From assembly GCF_900636515.1 (NCBI RefSeq), contig NZ_LR134287.1, positions 2,170,001-2,234,000 on the forward strand: DNA of 64,000 nucleotides, written 5' to 3'. Below the pieces are notes generated by a model. That model saw nothing but the letters and a program-made list of their open reading frames with translations. It searched no databases and had not been told where the DNA came from. The position numbers and the translations under genes are program-made. Shown here piece after piece: positions 39,822 through 48,199 of the stretch (its first letter is position 1; each line of letters begins with the position of its first letter). Source of the DNA: Neisseria animalis. Its GTDB lineage: Bacteria; Pseudomonadota; Gammaproteobacteria; Burkholderiales; Neisseriaceae.

Positions 39822-39871
39822 AAAAAGCCGTCTGCTGTTCCGAATATTCGGGATTTGCAGACGGCTTTTTC
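39822..39871 (-). terminator. Terminator after the small ORF at 39887
   Basis: AAAAAGCCGTCTGC pairs with GCAGACGGCTTTTT around a 21-base loop. It is 16 bases past the stop of the leftward small ORF, which supports that ORF being a transcribed gene. Confidence 0.75.
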
Positions 39872-39886
39872 AAACAAGCAGACAAA

Positions 39887-40096
39887 TTAAAACGGGGTAT
39901 TGGAAACGCCGGCAGCTTTGGCTGCTTTAGCTTGGGCGCGTTCGTCAAGAAAGTGGCGGCGCGCTTGAAGCCGCCATGCCGTCAGAATACCCATCACAGC
40001 AGCAATGAGAAAACTGCCGCCGGCTATCCGTAGCAGACTTTTTTCAAAATGGTGAAATAACGGATTACCGGTCGGCAGCCGGCTTTGATGATTTAT
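39887..40096 (-). pseudogene. Small membrane-protein ORF interrupted upstream by a miniature element
   Basis: The frame codes for FEKSLLRIAGGSFLIAAVMG (one membrane helix), then a basic-acidic tail ending GVSNTPF. It is open into the miniature element at 40094-40200, whose sequence would add about 30 artificial residues from an ATG at 40180. No good start codon exists between the element and the helix; an internal ATG would leave only 35 residues. I read it as the 3' part of a gene that lost its natural start when the element inserted, or as a gene now started inside the element. Confidence 0.45.
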
Positions 40097-40200
40097 AGTC
40101 GAATAAAATAAGAATGAGACAAGGCAGCGAAGCCGCAGACAGTACACATAGTACGGCAAGGCAAAGCAACGCTGTATCATTCTTATTTTAAATGACTATA
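40094..40200 (+). mobile_element. 107-bp Correia-type miniature element, copy 3
   Basis: Identical in sequence to copy 1 as far as I can compare. It lies between two short leftward ORFs and supplies the stop codon of the upstream one (TAA at 40188-40190). Confidence 0.85.
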
Positions 40201-40337
40201 TCAAGCCCTAAAACACCGATGATAAAGCCATAAACAGCAACAAGCAAAGCGACAACTGCACCGAATGCAAAAATTAAGAATGCAATTAAATACGGCAAAA
40301 TAAAAAACATTGCAACTGCAAGCACTATCCACGCCAT
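40188..40337 (-). CDS. 49-residue hydrophobic peptide ending inside the miniature element
   Basis: Starts MAWIVLAVAMFFILPYLIAF and is almost wholly hydrophobic (two likely helices), then GLDIVI with the last codons and stop from the inserted element. Before insertion, with one TA removed, the frame would have ended GLDKSSKPAADR, a plausible basic tail. It is too short for most gene finders. Not recognised as a family. Confidence 0.4.
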   Translation of the reverse strand: MAWIVLAVAMFFILPYLIAFLIFAFGAVVALLVAVYGFIIGVLGLDIVI

Positions 40338-40514
40338 TGCCGCCCTTCGGTATCATTGAAGATGTGGATTTTATGATTCCAAAAAGATAGAAATATTGCT
40401 ATGCAGTCCTACCATAACGGTACAGGCAACACCTTCGGCAACATTCGCATAAGTATTGTCTCTACGCACTCTATCTTCTTTCACCAACCATATTTTGAGC
40501 GCAAATATAACGGC
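40338..40514. other. Short gene-free stretch
   Basis: Lies between the nitroreductase stop and the 49-residue ORF. I see no promoter, repeat or uptake sequence that I can support. Confidence 0.5.
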
Positions 40515-41174
40515 TTATTCAACCCACTGCACAACTTCTTCCACCGGTTTGCGGGCTTTGCGGCTGATGTCTTTGGCGCGGTAGCCGAAAGTCACCATGG
40601 TTGCTACGCCCCATTCTGCCGGGTCGAAAATACCGGCTTCTGCCAGCAGGCGGTTGACGGCTTCGTATTCAAAACCTTCAATCGGGCAGGAGTCGATGCC
40701 GATGAGTGCCGCGCCGGTCATCATGTTGCCCAATGCAATGTAGGTCTGCTTCGCCGCCCAGTCAAACAGGGTTTGTTCGTTTTCCGCCTGCTTCATGTCG
40801 TTGACTTGGAATTTCTTGTACACCGCCAGCCCCGCTTCCAGCTTGTCGCCCGACAAACCGCGCCGCACCAGCACATCGCGCATAAATTCGCTGTCGTAAC
40901 GGGCGTTTTTCTTCGCCAGTATCACCACCAGATGGCTGCAATCGTCCAACTGGGCGGCAACGCCCCAACCGATGGGCTTGATGGCTGCGCGCAAGGCTTG
41001 GTCTTGAATCACGATGAATTTCCACGGCTCCGATCCGACCGAGCTGGGCGACAGTCTGCCCAATTCCAGAATGTAGTCGATGTCTTCGCGGCTGATTTTG
41101 CGGCTGCCGTCGTAGTGGCGGCAGGCGGTGCGGAAGTGGAATGCGTCTAAAACGTCTTGTTTGGATACGCTCAT
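40515..41174 (-). CDS. NAD(P)H nitroreductase family protein (NfsB-like)
   Basis: A 219-residue FMN flavoprotein. FHFRTACRHYDGSRKIS, ELGRLSPSSVGSEPWKFIVIQD and WGVATMVTFGYRAKDISRKARKPVEEVV are the three conserved FMN and dimer segments. Likely reduces quinones and nitro compounds; natural substrate unknown. Uptake word upstream. Confidence 0.9.
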   Translation of the reverse strand: MSVSKQDVLDAFHFRTACRHYDGSRKISREDIDYILELGRLSPSSVGSEPWKFIVIQDQALRAAIKPIGWGVAAQLDDCSHLVVILAKKNARYDSEFMRDVLVRRGLSGDKLEAGLAVYKKFQVNDMKQAENEQTLFDWAAKQTYIALGNMMTGAALIGIDSCPIEGFEYEAVNRLLAEAGIFDPAEWGVATMVTFGYRAKDISRKARKPVEEVVQWVE

Positions 41175-41414
41175 GGTTTATCCTTTCAAATGTGGTTCGG
41201 CAACGGGTTGGCCGATGGCGGTACACGCCCCGCCACGCTTCACCAAGGCCGTCTGCAATTCGGTAGGCTTGCTTTTCTCTGCCATGCAAGCGGTAATATT
41301 CTGTTTATACGGAAAAGCATACCGGCACGCAAGTATGACTGTGCCGATGTTGGGCGGATACGGCGTTACCGTTCTGTCAAATGTTGCCGTATCCTTGCTG
41401 TGTTACAGGCTGTG

Positions 41415-42479
41415 TTACAGATAAGCGCGTTCGTAGCTTGCCGGTACAAACTGCACCGGTGCGGCATCCGCGGCATAACGGTTGTATTGTGCATTCAGCA
41501 GCCAATGCGGATCGCGCAGCATACCGCGTCCGACGGCAACCAAATCGGCATCGCCGTTTGCCAGCACGAAATCCGCCACCGCCGCATCGTCCAGCATACC
41601 GACGGCGATGGTCGGCAGACCTGTTGCCTGCTTCACCGCGCGCGCAAACGGTACTTGGTAGCCTGCACTGAATACCGGCGTGTGGTCGGGGTGCAGTTTG
41701 CCGTCGCCGCCGCCGCTGACGTGCATCACGTCCGCACCCGCCGCCGCATAGCGTTTGGCTATTTCCAAGCCGTAATCCAAGTCATAGCCGCCTTCGGCAT
41801 ATTCTTGGGCGGAAATCCGTACAATCAGCGGCATTGCAGACGGCATCACGGCTTTGGCCGCTTTGATGACCTGCTCGCCGAACAGCATTTTGTCCTGTCC
41901 GTATTCGTCGGTACGCTTGTTGGTGCGCGGTGCGTGAAACTGATGAATCAGATAGCCGTGTGCGCCGTGGATTTCGACCGCATCGAAACCGGCTTCTACC
42001 GCACGCTTGACGGCATTTTGAAACGCCTGCACCAAGGCTCTGACTTCTTCGGTGCTGATGTCTTTCGGCGTTTGAAACTGCCATGCTCCGGCTTCTTCGC
42101 CGTTTTCATAAGCAATCGGCGAGGGGGCAACCACATGGTCGTGTCCCAAACCTTTGCGGCCGGCATGACCGATTTGAACGGCAATTTTGCTGCCGTACCG
42201 GTGCACGGAATCGACGATTTTTTTCAATGCGTCACGCTGTTCGTCATTCCACAAACCCAAGCATTTCGGTGTAATTCTGCCATTGGGCGCGACATTGGTC
42301 ATTTCTACGATAATCAAACCTGCGCCGCCGACGGCACGAGCGGTGTAATGCACAAAATGCCAGTCGTTCGGCATACCGTCCTGTGCCTGATACTGACACA
42401 TCGGTGGCATCACCACGCGGTTTTTCAGTTCGAGGTTTTTAATGGTGCAGGGAGTGTTCAGGAAGCGTAATTTTGCCAT
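41415..42479 (-). CDS. Old-yellow-enzyme family NADPH dehydrogenase (YqjM/NamA-like)
   Basis: A 354-residue TIM-barrel flavoenzyme. PPMCQYQAQDGMPNDWHF carries the Cys typical of the YqjM class, QIGHAGRKG and GFDAVEIHGAHGYLIHQF supply the flavin/substrate His pair, and GRGMLRDPHWLLNAQ closes the barrel. It reduces activated C=C bonds; physiological substrate unknown. Confidence 0.92.
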   Translation of the reverse strand: MAKLRFLNTPCTIKNLELKNRVVMPPMCQYQAQDGMPNDWHFVHYTARAVGGAGLIIVEMTNVAPNGRITPKCLGLWNDEQRDALKKIVDSVHRYGSKIAVQIGHAGRKGLGHDHVVAPSPIAYENGEEAGAWQFQTPKDISTEEVRALVQAFQNAVKRAVEAGFDAVEIHGAHGYLIHQFHAPRTNKRTDEYGQDKMLFGEQVIKAAKAVMPSAMPLIVRISAQEYAEGGYDLDYGLEIAKRYAAAGADVMHVSGGGDGKLHPDHTPVFSAGYQVPFARAVKQATGLPTIAVGMLDDAAVADFVLANGDADLVAVGRGMLRDPHWLLNAQYNRYAADAAPVQFVPASYERAYL

Positions 42480-42616
42480 GCTTTTTCCTTTTCATTATCA
42501 GGTTATCGTTTTATTATAGCCGAGGTGCGTGTTAAAAAACGCTATCGCAGAAAGGCTTGGCTTTCCGCTCTGCCGCCCTCATAATGTCGTTTTCCCCTTA
42601 GAATAGGAATGCTGTG

Positions 42617-42748
42617 ATGAGCGAACAGGATTTTGATTTGGATAATTTGGACACGCTGCTGGAAGACTTCGATGGCGTGGCGGTGGAAGGCGGCGTGGAC
42701 GCGGAAAACGAAGACGACAACTGCATCGGCGGCGCGTGTAAAATCTGA
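42617..42748 (+). CDS. 43-residue acidic peptide with C-terminal Cys pair
   Basis: MSEQDFDLDNLDTLLEDFDG is followed by VAVEGGVDAENEDDNCIGGACKI. It has about 15 acidic residues and only one basic one, and ends in C-x4-C with glycines between. AGGA lies eight bases before the ATG (a GTG three bases earlier is also possible). It is followed after 80 bases by a membrane-protein gene and then ubiG. I do not recognise it. The paired cysteines suggest metal or disulfide; a small acidic partner for a membrane or redox enzyme is only a guess. Confidence 0.6.
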   Translation: MSEQDFDLDNLDTLLEDFDGVAVEGGVDAENEDDNCIGGACKI

Positions 42749-42828
42749 ACGGCGGTACGCTTTGCACCGCGCGGATATGCTGCCGCAAACGGCGTTTTGT
42801 CCCTGTTTTGCAGACGGCCTTTTATGCC

Positions 42829-43323
42829 ATGAATGTTAACGAACAACACCCTTACCGTGCTTTTACGCTGGCGGCAGCTCTGTTTGCCCTGCCGCTGGCC
42901 ATGCTGCTGTTTGAAACCGTAACCGTTTGGTTGCGAAAGCAATCCGGCCTGTGGCTGGAGCGGACGACGGAAGGAATCACGCCGTCTGCAAATTGGACTG
43001 ACGGTACGGTATGGTTTGTCATCACGGTTCTCGCGCTGTTTGCCCTGCTGCTGGGCGGCGGTTTGGGCAAACTGGCACGCAATAAGATGATGCGCCGCCG
43101 TTTCCGCTATATTTTGTTTCTCTGCGGGGCGGCTGCGTGTGCGGCTTCCTTTCTCGCCGCCGTTCTGCTGGGCGTACTGGGCGAAGCGGCACTGGGCGGC
43201 CATGCACAGACGGCTGTGTTTTACTATACCGCCGCCATCGGTATGCTTGCCGCGCTGCTGCTGCCCAAGCAGTTGACGCGCGCGCCTGAGCAGACCATCA
43301 CGTTTCACAAACCCAAACGCTGA
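42829..43323 (+). CDS. Integral membrane protein of unknown function
   Basis: A 164-residue protein with four predicted helices (AFTLAAALFALPLAMLLFE, VWFVITVLALFALLLGGGL, YILFLCGAAACAASFLAAVLLGV, AVFYYTAAIGMLAALLLP) and a basic cytosolic loop KLARNKMMRRRFRY. The start at 42829 follows an uptake word; upstream in-frame ATG at 42808 lies in that word. No named family recognised. Confidence 0.7.
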   Translation: MNVNEQHPYRAFTLAAALFALPLAMLLFETVTVWLRKQSGLWLERTTEGITPSANWTDGTVWFVITVLALFALLLGGGLGKLARNKMMRRRFRYILFLCGAAACAASFLAAVLLGVLGEAALGGHAQTAVFYYTAAIGMLAALLLPKQLTRAPEQTITFHKPKR

Positions 43324-43410
43324 AACCGCCGCGCCTGCCGCCAAATCTATCCGATGTGCAGGCTTTTGTTATAAAATCGCTTTTCTTTCTTTATCCAACG
43401 GAAATCCGCC

Positions 43411-44127
43411 ATGAGTGCCGAAAAACCGCAAAACGTCGATGCCGCCGAAATCGCCAAGTTCAGCCAGATTGCCGATAAATGGTGGGACAAATCCGGCGAA
43501 TTCAAACCGCTGCACGACATCAATCCGCTGCGTTTGGACTATATCGACCGTATGGCGCGGCTGCACGGCAAGCGTGTTTTAGATGTAGGCTGCGGCGGCG
43601 GCATTCTTGCCGAAAGCATGGCCAAACGCGGTGCGGCAGAGGTAACGGGCATTGATATGGCGGAAAAATCGCTGGCCACGGCAACCGCCCACGCAGCGGC
43701 GGAACAAGTCGGCAATATTGCCTACCGCTGTGTGCGCGTGGAAGATTTGGCGGCGGAAATGCCGCACAGCTTCGATGTCGTAACCTGCATGGAAATGATG
43801 GAACACGTTCCCGACCCCGCCGCCATCGTCCGCGCCTGCGCCGAATTGGTCAAACCCGACGGCATGGTGTTTTTCTCCACCATCAACCGCAATCCGAAAT
43901 CCTATCTGCATTTGATTGTCGGCGCGGAATATGTGCTGAACTTCGTTCCCAAAGGCACGCACGACTGGCAGAAATTCATTACACCCGCCGAGCTGGCGCG
44001 TATGTGCCGCCAAGCCGGTTTGGACGTAACCGACAGCAAAGGCTTGAAATACAATTTGCTCACCAAACAATATTCCGTCAGCGACAATACCGATACCAAC
44101 TATATGATTGCCTGCCGCCCCGCTTAA
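43411..44127 (+). CDS. ubiG: Ubiquinone biosynthesis O-methyltransferase
   Basis: SAM-dependent enzyme doing both O-methylations in ubiquinone synthesis, 238 residues. [25 protein letters not shown] is the UbiG N-terminal signature, [16 protein letters not shown] is SAM motif I, and [12 protein letters not shown] is typical. It ends in a 21-base perfect hairpin terminator. Confidence 0.96.
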   Translation: MSAEKPQNVDAAEIAKFSQIADKWWDKSGEFKPLHDINPLRLDYIDRMARLHGKRVLDVGCGGGILAESMAKRGAAEVTGIDMAEKSLATATAHAAAEQVGNIAYRCVRVEDLAAEMPHSFDVVTCMEMMEHVPDPAAIVRACAELVKPDGMVFFSTINRNPKSYLHLIVGAEYVLNFVPKGTHDWQKFITPAELARMCRQAGLDVTDSKGLKYNLLTKQYSVSDNTDTNYMIACRPA

Positions 44128-44152
44128 TCCGATAGCGGCAGAACATCGGCAA

Positions 44153-44203
44153 AAGGCCGTCTGCAAATATGCACGCATTACCTGCATATTTGCAGACGGC
44201 CTT
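44153..44203 (+). terminator. Terminator of ubiG with 21-base perfect stem
   Basis: AAGGCCGTCTGCAAATATGC is the left arm and GCATATTTGCAGACGGCCTT the right arm, with one more T-A pair at the loop side. The uptake words make the base of the stem. Confidence 0.85.
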
Positions 44204-44262
44204 ATTAGTTTTATTCATTCAAATTTGAAAATTTTGAAATTGCCAATTACAGACGGCTTTTA

Positions 44263-44369
44263 TATAGTCGAATAAAATAAGAATGAGACAAGGCAGCGAA
44301 GCCGCAGACAGTACACATAGTACGGCAAGGCAAAGCAACGCTGTATCATTCTTATTTTAAATGACTATA
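44263..44369 (+). mobile_element. 107-bp Correia-type miniature element, copy 4
   Basis: Same sequence and orientation as the other copies. It lies upstream of the porin; copy 5 lies just after the porin, in direct orientation. Confidence 0.85.
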
Positions 44370-44421
44370 GTTTGCATTAACATTTCCATGCGAAATTTAA
44401 CAAACCTGCAAACCATTATCC

Positions 44422-44575
44422 CATCGTCGGACAACAACCGATCAAACAAGGCAGCACAGCCGCAAACCGTACAGATAGTACGAATCAGCGAACCGGCTGC
44501 GCCAACGGCCCGGCCAAGCTCCCGCTTTTGGGCAAGGCGCGGCAACGCCGTATCATCTGATGTTGAACGACGATA
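44422..44575 (+). mobile_element. 154-bp long Correia-type element
   Basis: Starts ATCGTCGGACAACAACCGAT and ends ATGTTGAACGACGATA, so ends are inverted but different from the TATAGTC type. The core AAGGCAGCACAGCCGCAAAC and GATAGTACG is shared with the 107-bp type; about 50 extra bases (GGCTGCGCCAACGGCCCGGC region) sit in the middle. The length fits the known long class of Correia elements. The porin ATG is 65 bases downstream. Confidence 0.7.
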
Positions 44576-44640
44576 AAGCCGCACGGCAACAGGCTGCCCG
44601 CCGCACTGCTGCTTTGCGCCAAGCCATCAAAGGAACGACC

Positions 44641-46026
44641 ATGCCCACGCTTATCCGCCCCCTGACCGCTGCCCTGCTTGCCGCGCTGCCGTTTGCCGCA
44701 GCCGCCGACACCGGACAAACCGCCGAAAATACAGACGGCTTTTTGAACACGCCGTTTTTCCAAGACGGCAAACTCAGCATTACCCACCGCAATTTCTATT
44801 TCAACCGCGACTTCCGCGACGGCGGGGCAAACCCGTTCGGCACCAACTGGGGCAAACCCCTTGCCGAGCGCAACGGCGAACGCAACGAATGGGCGCACGG
44901 TATTATCGTTGACGCGCAATCGGGCTTTACTTCGGGCAAAATCGGCTTCGGCGCGGAAGTCAAAGGCTTGGCGGGTATCCGTCTCGACAGCTCCGGCGCG
45001 CGTACCGGCACGGGGCTGATTCCCTACACCAACGGTGCAGACGGCAAGCCCGAACGCCTTTGGGGCAGCATCGGCGGCGCAGTAAAAGCCAAAATCGGCG
45101 AAACCGTAATCAAAGCCGGTAATTCGCTCACGCCCGCCAACCCGATTCTGCACACCGCCGATGTGCGCCTGCTGCCCGTAACCGCCACCGGCATTGCTTT
45201 GGAAAGCAAGGATTTCGACAAACTCAATCTGCAGGCCGGTACATTTACCCATGTCCGCGCCCAAGAATCGACCAACCACGACGACCGTTTCAGCACCGAC
45301 CAAAACGGCAATGCCCAAGTCAAGCGTATCAGCTATGTCGGCGGACGCTACACATGGCAGCCGCACACTTGGGCGCAGGTGTACGCAGGTGAGCTGAAAG
45401 ACCACTTCAACCAATACCACGCCCAAGCTAACCACCGCTGGCAGTTTGACGGCGGCAGCTATTTCAATGTCAACGCCGCAGGCTATTACAACCGCGACAG
45501 CGGTGCGGAAAAAGCCGGCCCCGTCAACACCAAACTTGCCGCGCTGACCGCCACCTACGGCAACGATACCCATGCGCTGACTCTGGGTATCCAGCGCGTA
45601 TTCGGCGACGACCCGCTCGACTACGCCGCCACGCGCACCATCGGCAGCCTTGCCCGCTACCCTAATGCCGGCTGGGTAACGCAGTTTTCAGAAGCCAATG
45701 AAAAATCATGGCAGGTACGCTACGACTTGGATTTCAAAAAACTCGGCGCACCGGGTCTGGCGTTGATGGGTCGCTACATCAAAGGCTACGGCATGGACAA
45801 CAGCAAAGGTAACGATTACTACCGCAAGCTGCGCGGCAACTATACCTACCAAGCCGGCGACAAACATTGGGAGCGCAACATCGAAGCCAAATACACCGTA
45901 CAAAGCGGCAAAGCCAAAGGGCTGAACCTGCGCGTGCGCCAAACCTCGATGCGTACTTCCGGCACATACCGCTACGGCAATATCGACGAAGTGCGCGTGA
46001 TTGCCGAATATCCGTGGTCGCTGTAA
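44641..46026 (+). CDS. OprD-family outer-membrane porin
   Basis: A 461-residue outer-membrane protein. Signal peptide MPTLIRPLTAALLAALPFAA with an AAA-D cleavage site, then NTPFFQDGKLSITHRNFYFN, which resembles the N-terminus of OprD proteins (GFIEDSxLxLxxRNFYxNRD), alternating amphipathic strands, and a terminal aromatic-rich strand EVRVIAEYPWSL. OprD channels take up basic amino acids, peptides or aromatic acids; substrate unknown. Flanked by direct copies of the miniature element, so possibly acquired or prone to loss. Confidence 0.85.
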   Translation: MPTLIRPLTAALLAALPFAAAADTGQTAENTDGFLNTPFFQDGKLSITHRNFYFNRDFRDGGANPFGTNWGKPLAERNGERNEWAHGIIVDAQSGFTSGKIGFGAEVKGLAGIRLDSSGARTGTGLIPYTNGADGKPERLWGSIGGAVKAKIGETVIKAGNSLTPANPILHTADVRLLPVTATGIALESKDFDKLNLQAGTFTHVRAQESTNHDDRFSTDQNGNAQVKRISYVGGRYTWQPHTWAQVYAGELKDHFNQYHAQANHRWQFDGGSYFNVNAAGYYNRDSGAEKAGPVNTKLAALTATYGNDTHALTLGIQRVFGDDPLDYAATRTIGSLARYPNAGWVTQFSEANEKSWQVRYDLDFKKLGAPGLALMGRYIKGYGMDNSKGNDYYRKLRGNYTYQAGDKHWERNIEAKYTVQSGKAKGLNLRVRQTSMRTSGTYRYGNIDEVRVIAEYPWSL

Positions 46027-46109
46027 TACCGGCAGCCGCACGAAATAATCGGATAACACAAAATGCAACCAAGCGGCCACGCCGTATCATTTTGTGTGAA
46101 ACCACCCTG

Positions 46110-46150
46110 AAAAGGCCGTCTGCAAATCGGATTTTGCAGACGGCCTTTTT
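46110..46150 (+). terminator. Uptake-sequence hairpin after the porin
   Basis: AAAAGGCCGTCTGCAAA pairs with TTTGCAGACGGCCTTTTT; likely terminator for the porin gene. Confidence 0.75.
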
Positions 46151-46163
46151 GAACCAAGCATAA

Positions 46164-46270
46164 TATAGTCGAATAAAATAAGAATGAGACAAGGCAGCGA
46201 AGCCGCAGACAGTACACATAGTACGGCAAGGCAAAGCAACGCCGTATCATTCTTATTTTAAATGACTATA
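46164..46270 (+). mobile_element. 107-bp Correia-type miniature element, copy 5
   Basis: Differs from copy 1 at one visible base (GCCGTATC instead of GCTGTATC). Inserted 14 bases after an uptake-sequence terminator. Confidence 0.85.
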
Positions 46271-46327
46271 ATACAGTACGCGGCCGGAGCGGAACAGCAA
46301 GCCGCCGCTCCATACGCACCCGTCTGC

Positions 46328-46963
46328 CTACTGCAAAAACGGATTAAACTCCCGCTCGTGCCCGATGGTCGTCATCCGCCCGTGTCCCGCAATCACACGG
46401 GTTTGCGGCGGCAACACCAGCAGCTTGGAGCGGATATTGGTAATCAGGTCTTCATGATTGCCGCGCGGAAAATCCGTTCTGCCGATGGTTTCGTAAAACA
46501 ATACATCTCCGGCAATCAGCAAATCCGCCTCCGCGCAATAAAACACCACCTGCCCGGGCGTGTGGCCGGGAATGTGCAACACATCAAAACGGTACGCGCC
46601 CACTTCCAACACTTCGCCCTCTTCCAGCCAACGTGTCGGCTCGAACGCAGGCGATACGGGGAAACCGTAACCGGCGGTTACCTCCGGCAGCGACTGCAAT
46701 AAAAACTCATCATCACGGTGCGGCCCGATAACCGGCACATCGCAATGCTTCAGCAGCTCCACCACACCGCCCGCATGGTCGAGATGTCCGTGCGTCAGCC
46801 AAATGCCGCGCAGATTCACCCCGCGCCGCTCGATTTCCGCCAGCAAATGCGGCACATCACCGCCGACATCGGTCAACACCGCATCGCCGCTTTCATCGTC
46901 CCACAACAGCGTACAGTTTTGGCGGAACGGCGTGACCGCGATTATTTCAAATTGTAAGGCCAT
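46328..46963 (-). CDS. MBL-fold metallo-hydrolase (glyoxalase II-like)
   Basis: A 211-residue metallo-beta-lactamase-fold enzyme. The metal motif THGHLDHAGG (HxHxDH) is complete, with further ligands in IPGHTPGQVVFY, IAGDVLFYETIGRTDFP and AGHGRMTTIGHE. Resembles the YcbL type of glyoxalase II-like hydrolases acting on thioesters; the substrate is inferred. Divergent from the ligase gene. Confidence 0.9.
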   Translation of the reverse strand: MALQFEIIAVTPFRQNCTLLWDDESGDAVLTDVGGDVPHLLAEIERRGVNLRGIWLTHGHLDHAGGVVELLKHCDVPVIGPHRDDEFLLQSLPEVTAGYGFPVSPAFEPTRWLEEGEVLEVGAYRFDVLHIPGHTPGQVVFYCAEADLLIAGDVLFYETIGRTDFPRGNHEDLITNIRSKLLVLPPQTRVIAGHGRMTTIGHEREFNPFLQ

Positions 46964-47061
46964 AATATCTTTCCATCATTCGGATAACGAAACCCGACCC
47001 TTACCGCAGCCGCTGTTCCGCTATACAATAAAAGCCGTCTGCAATTTCGGAGTTCGGGGAA

Positions 47062-47871
47062 ATGAACCGTATCATACCGCTTTTGACCGCCTGTTTCATC
47101 ACTTCCGCAGCATGGGGGGCAGATTTGCTGCTGGCCAAAGAATACCGAAACCAAAACATCGCAGGCTGGGCAATGAGCGAAAAGCTGGACGGCGTACGCG
47201 CCTATTGGGACGGCAAACGGCTCATCAGCAGGCAGGGTTACGCCTTCACACCGCCGTCAGGCTTTACCGCCCACTTTCCCCCTTACCCGCTGGACGGCGA
47301 GCTGTACAGCAAACGCGGGCAGTTCGAGCAGATTTCCGCCGCCGTCCGCAGCGCAGACGGCAATTGGCAAGGCATCAGGCTGCACGTTTTCGACGTACCC
47401 CAAGCCGACGGCAACCTCTATCGGCGTTTGTCCGTACTGCAACGCTGGCTGGAACGGCACCCGAACGCACCCATCAGCATGATTCCGCAAATCCGCGTTC
47501 GCAACACCCGACACGCCCATGACTTTCTCAAACACATCGAAAAACAAGGCGGCGAAGGCGTAATGCTCAGAAATCCGGAAGCACCCTACACCGCAGGGCG
47601 CAGCAACAACCTGCTGAAACTCAAAAACGCGCACGATGCCGAATGCACCGTTACCCGCCACTACCCCGGCAAAGGCAGAAACAGCGGCAGACTCGGCGCA
47701 ATCGGCTGCAAAAACGAAACCGGGGAATTTCGTATCGGCAGCGGCTTCAAAGACAAAGACCGCGACAATCCGCCCCCCATCGGCGCAACCGTTACCTACC
47801 GCTACCGTGGTTTTACCCAAAAAGGCACGCCGCGTTTCGCCACCTTCGTCCGCATACGGAACGAGCGATAG
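47062..47871 (+). CDS. ligE: Secreted ATP-dependent DNA ligase (LigE/Lig E type)
   Basis: A 269-residue ligase with signal peptide (IIPLLTACFITSAAWGA), so it acts in the periplasm. Motif I with the adenylated Lys41 is SEKLDGVRAYW; motif III region LDGELYSKRG; motif IV EGVMLR; motif V NLLKLK; the OB domain ends RGFTQKGTPRFATF. Neisserial relatives have been linked to extracellular or imported DNA, fitting a naturally competent host. The minimal two-domain size matches Lig E. Confidence 0.9.
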   Translation: MNRIIPLLTACFITSAAWGADLLLAKEYRNQNIAGWAMSEKLDGVRAYWDGKRLISRQGYAFTPPSGFTAHFPPYPLDGELYSKRGQFEQISAAVRSADGNWQGIRLHVFDVPQADGNLYRRLSVLQRWLERHPNAPISMIPQIRVRNTRHAHDFLKHIEKQGGEGVMLRNPEAPYTAGRSNNLLKLKNAHDAECTVTRHYPGKGRNSGRLGAIGCKNETGEFRIGSGFKDKDRDNPPPIGATVTYRYRGFTQKGTPRFATFVRIRNER

Positions 47872-48092
47872 CACAATCGGCGTACATTGCTGTGCTGCTG
47901 CCTTATCCCGTGCGGCTTTGCCGACCATTGTTGCCAATACCGTTATTTGCAGACGGCATTAAATATGCCAACACGATTAAAACACCGCACAAAGCAGACG
48001 GCTTAGGCCGCCATTACCGTAAAGTCGGGAAACGTATTTCAAGACGTAGAACAAATACCGCTATCGAATGCTTTAATAAACCGTTGTAAATT
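47872..48092. other. Gene-free region after ligE
   Basis: About 220 bases with one uptake word (47947-47958) and one partial word (47997). No supportable ORF. No terminator with a clear T-run was found for ligE. Confidence 0.5.
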
Positions 48093-48199
48093 TATAGTCG
48101 AATAAAATAAGAATGAGACAAGGCAGCGAAGCCGCAGACAGTACACATAGTACGGCAAGGCAAAGCAACGCTGTATCATTCTTATTTTAAATGACTATA
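48093..48199 (+). mobile_element. 107-bp Correia-type miniature element, copy 6
   Basis: Same sequence as copy 1, in the same orientation; lies about 360 bases left of the island boundary. Confidence 0.85.

Larger units (their letters stand above)
44128..44640. other. Gene-free region between ubiG and the porin
   Basis: About 510 bases made up mostly of repeats: the 21-base uptake hairpin, the 107-bp miniature element, and the 154-bp long Correia-type element. The porin promoter must lie within or between these. Confidence 0.65.
46027..46327. other. Gene-free region between porin and MBL hydrolase
   Basis: Contains a short palindromic remnant (46048-46100: AACACAAAATG..GCCGTATCATTTTGTGT) that looks like an internally deleted Correia-type element, an uptake hairpin, and copy 5 of the 107-bp element. 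Confidence 0.6.
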
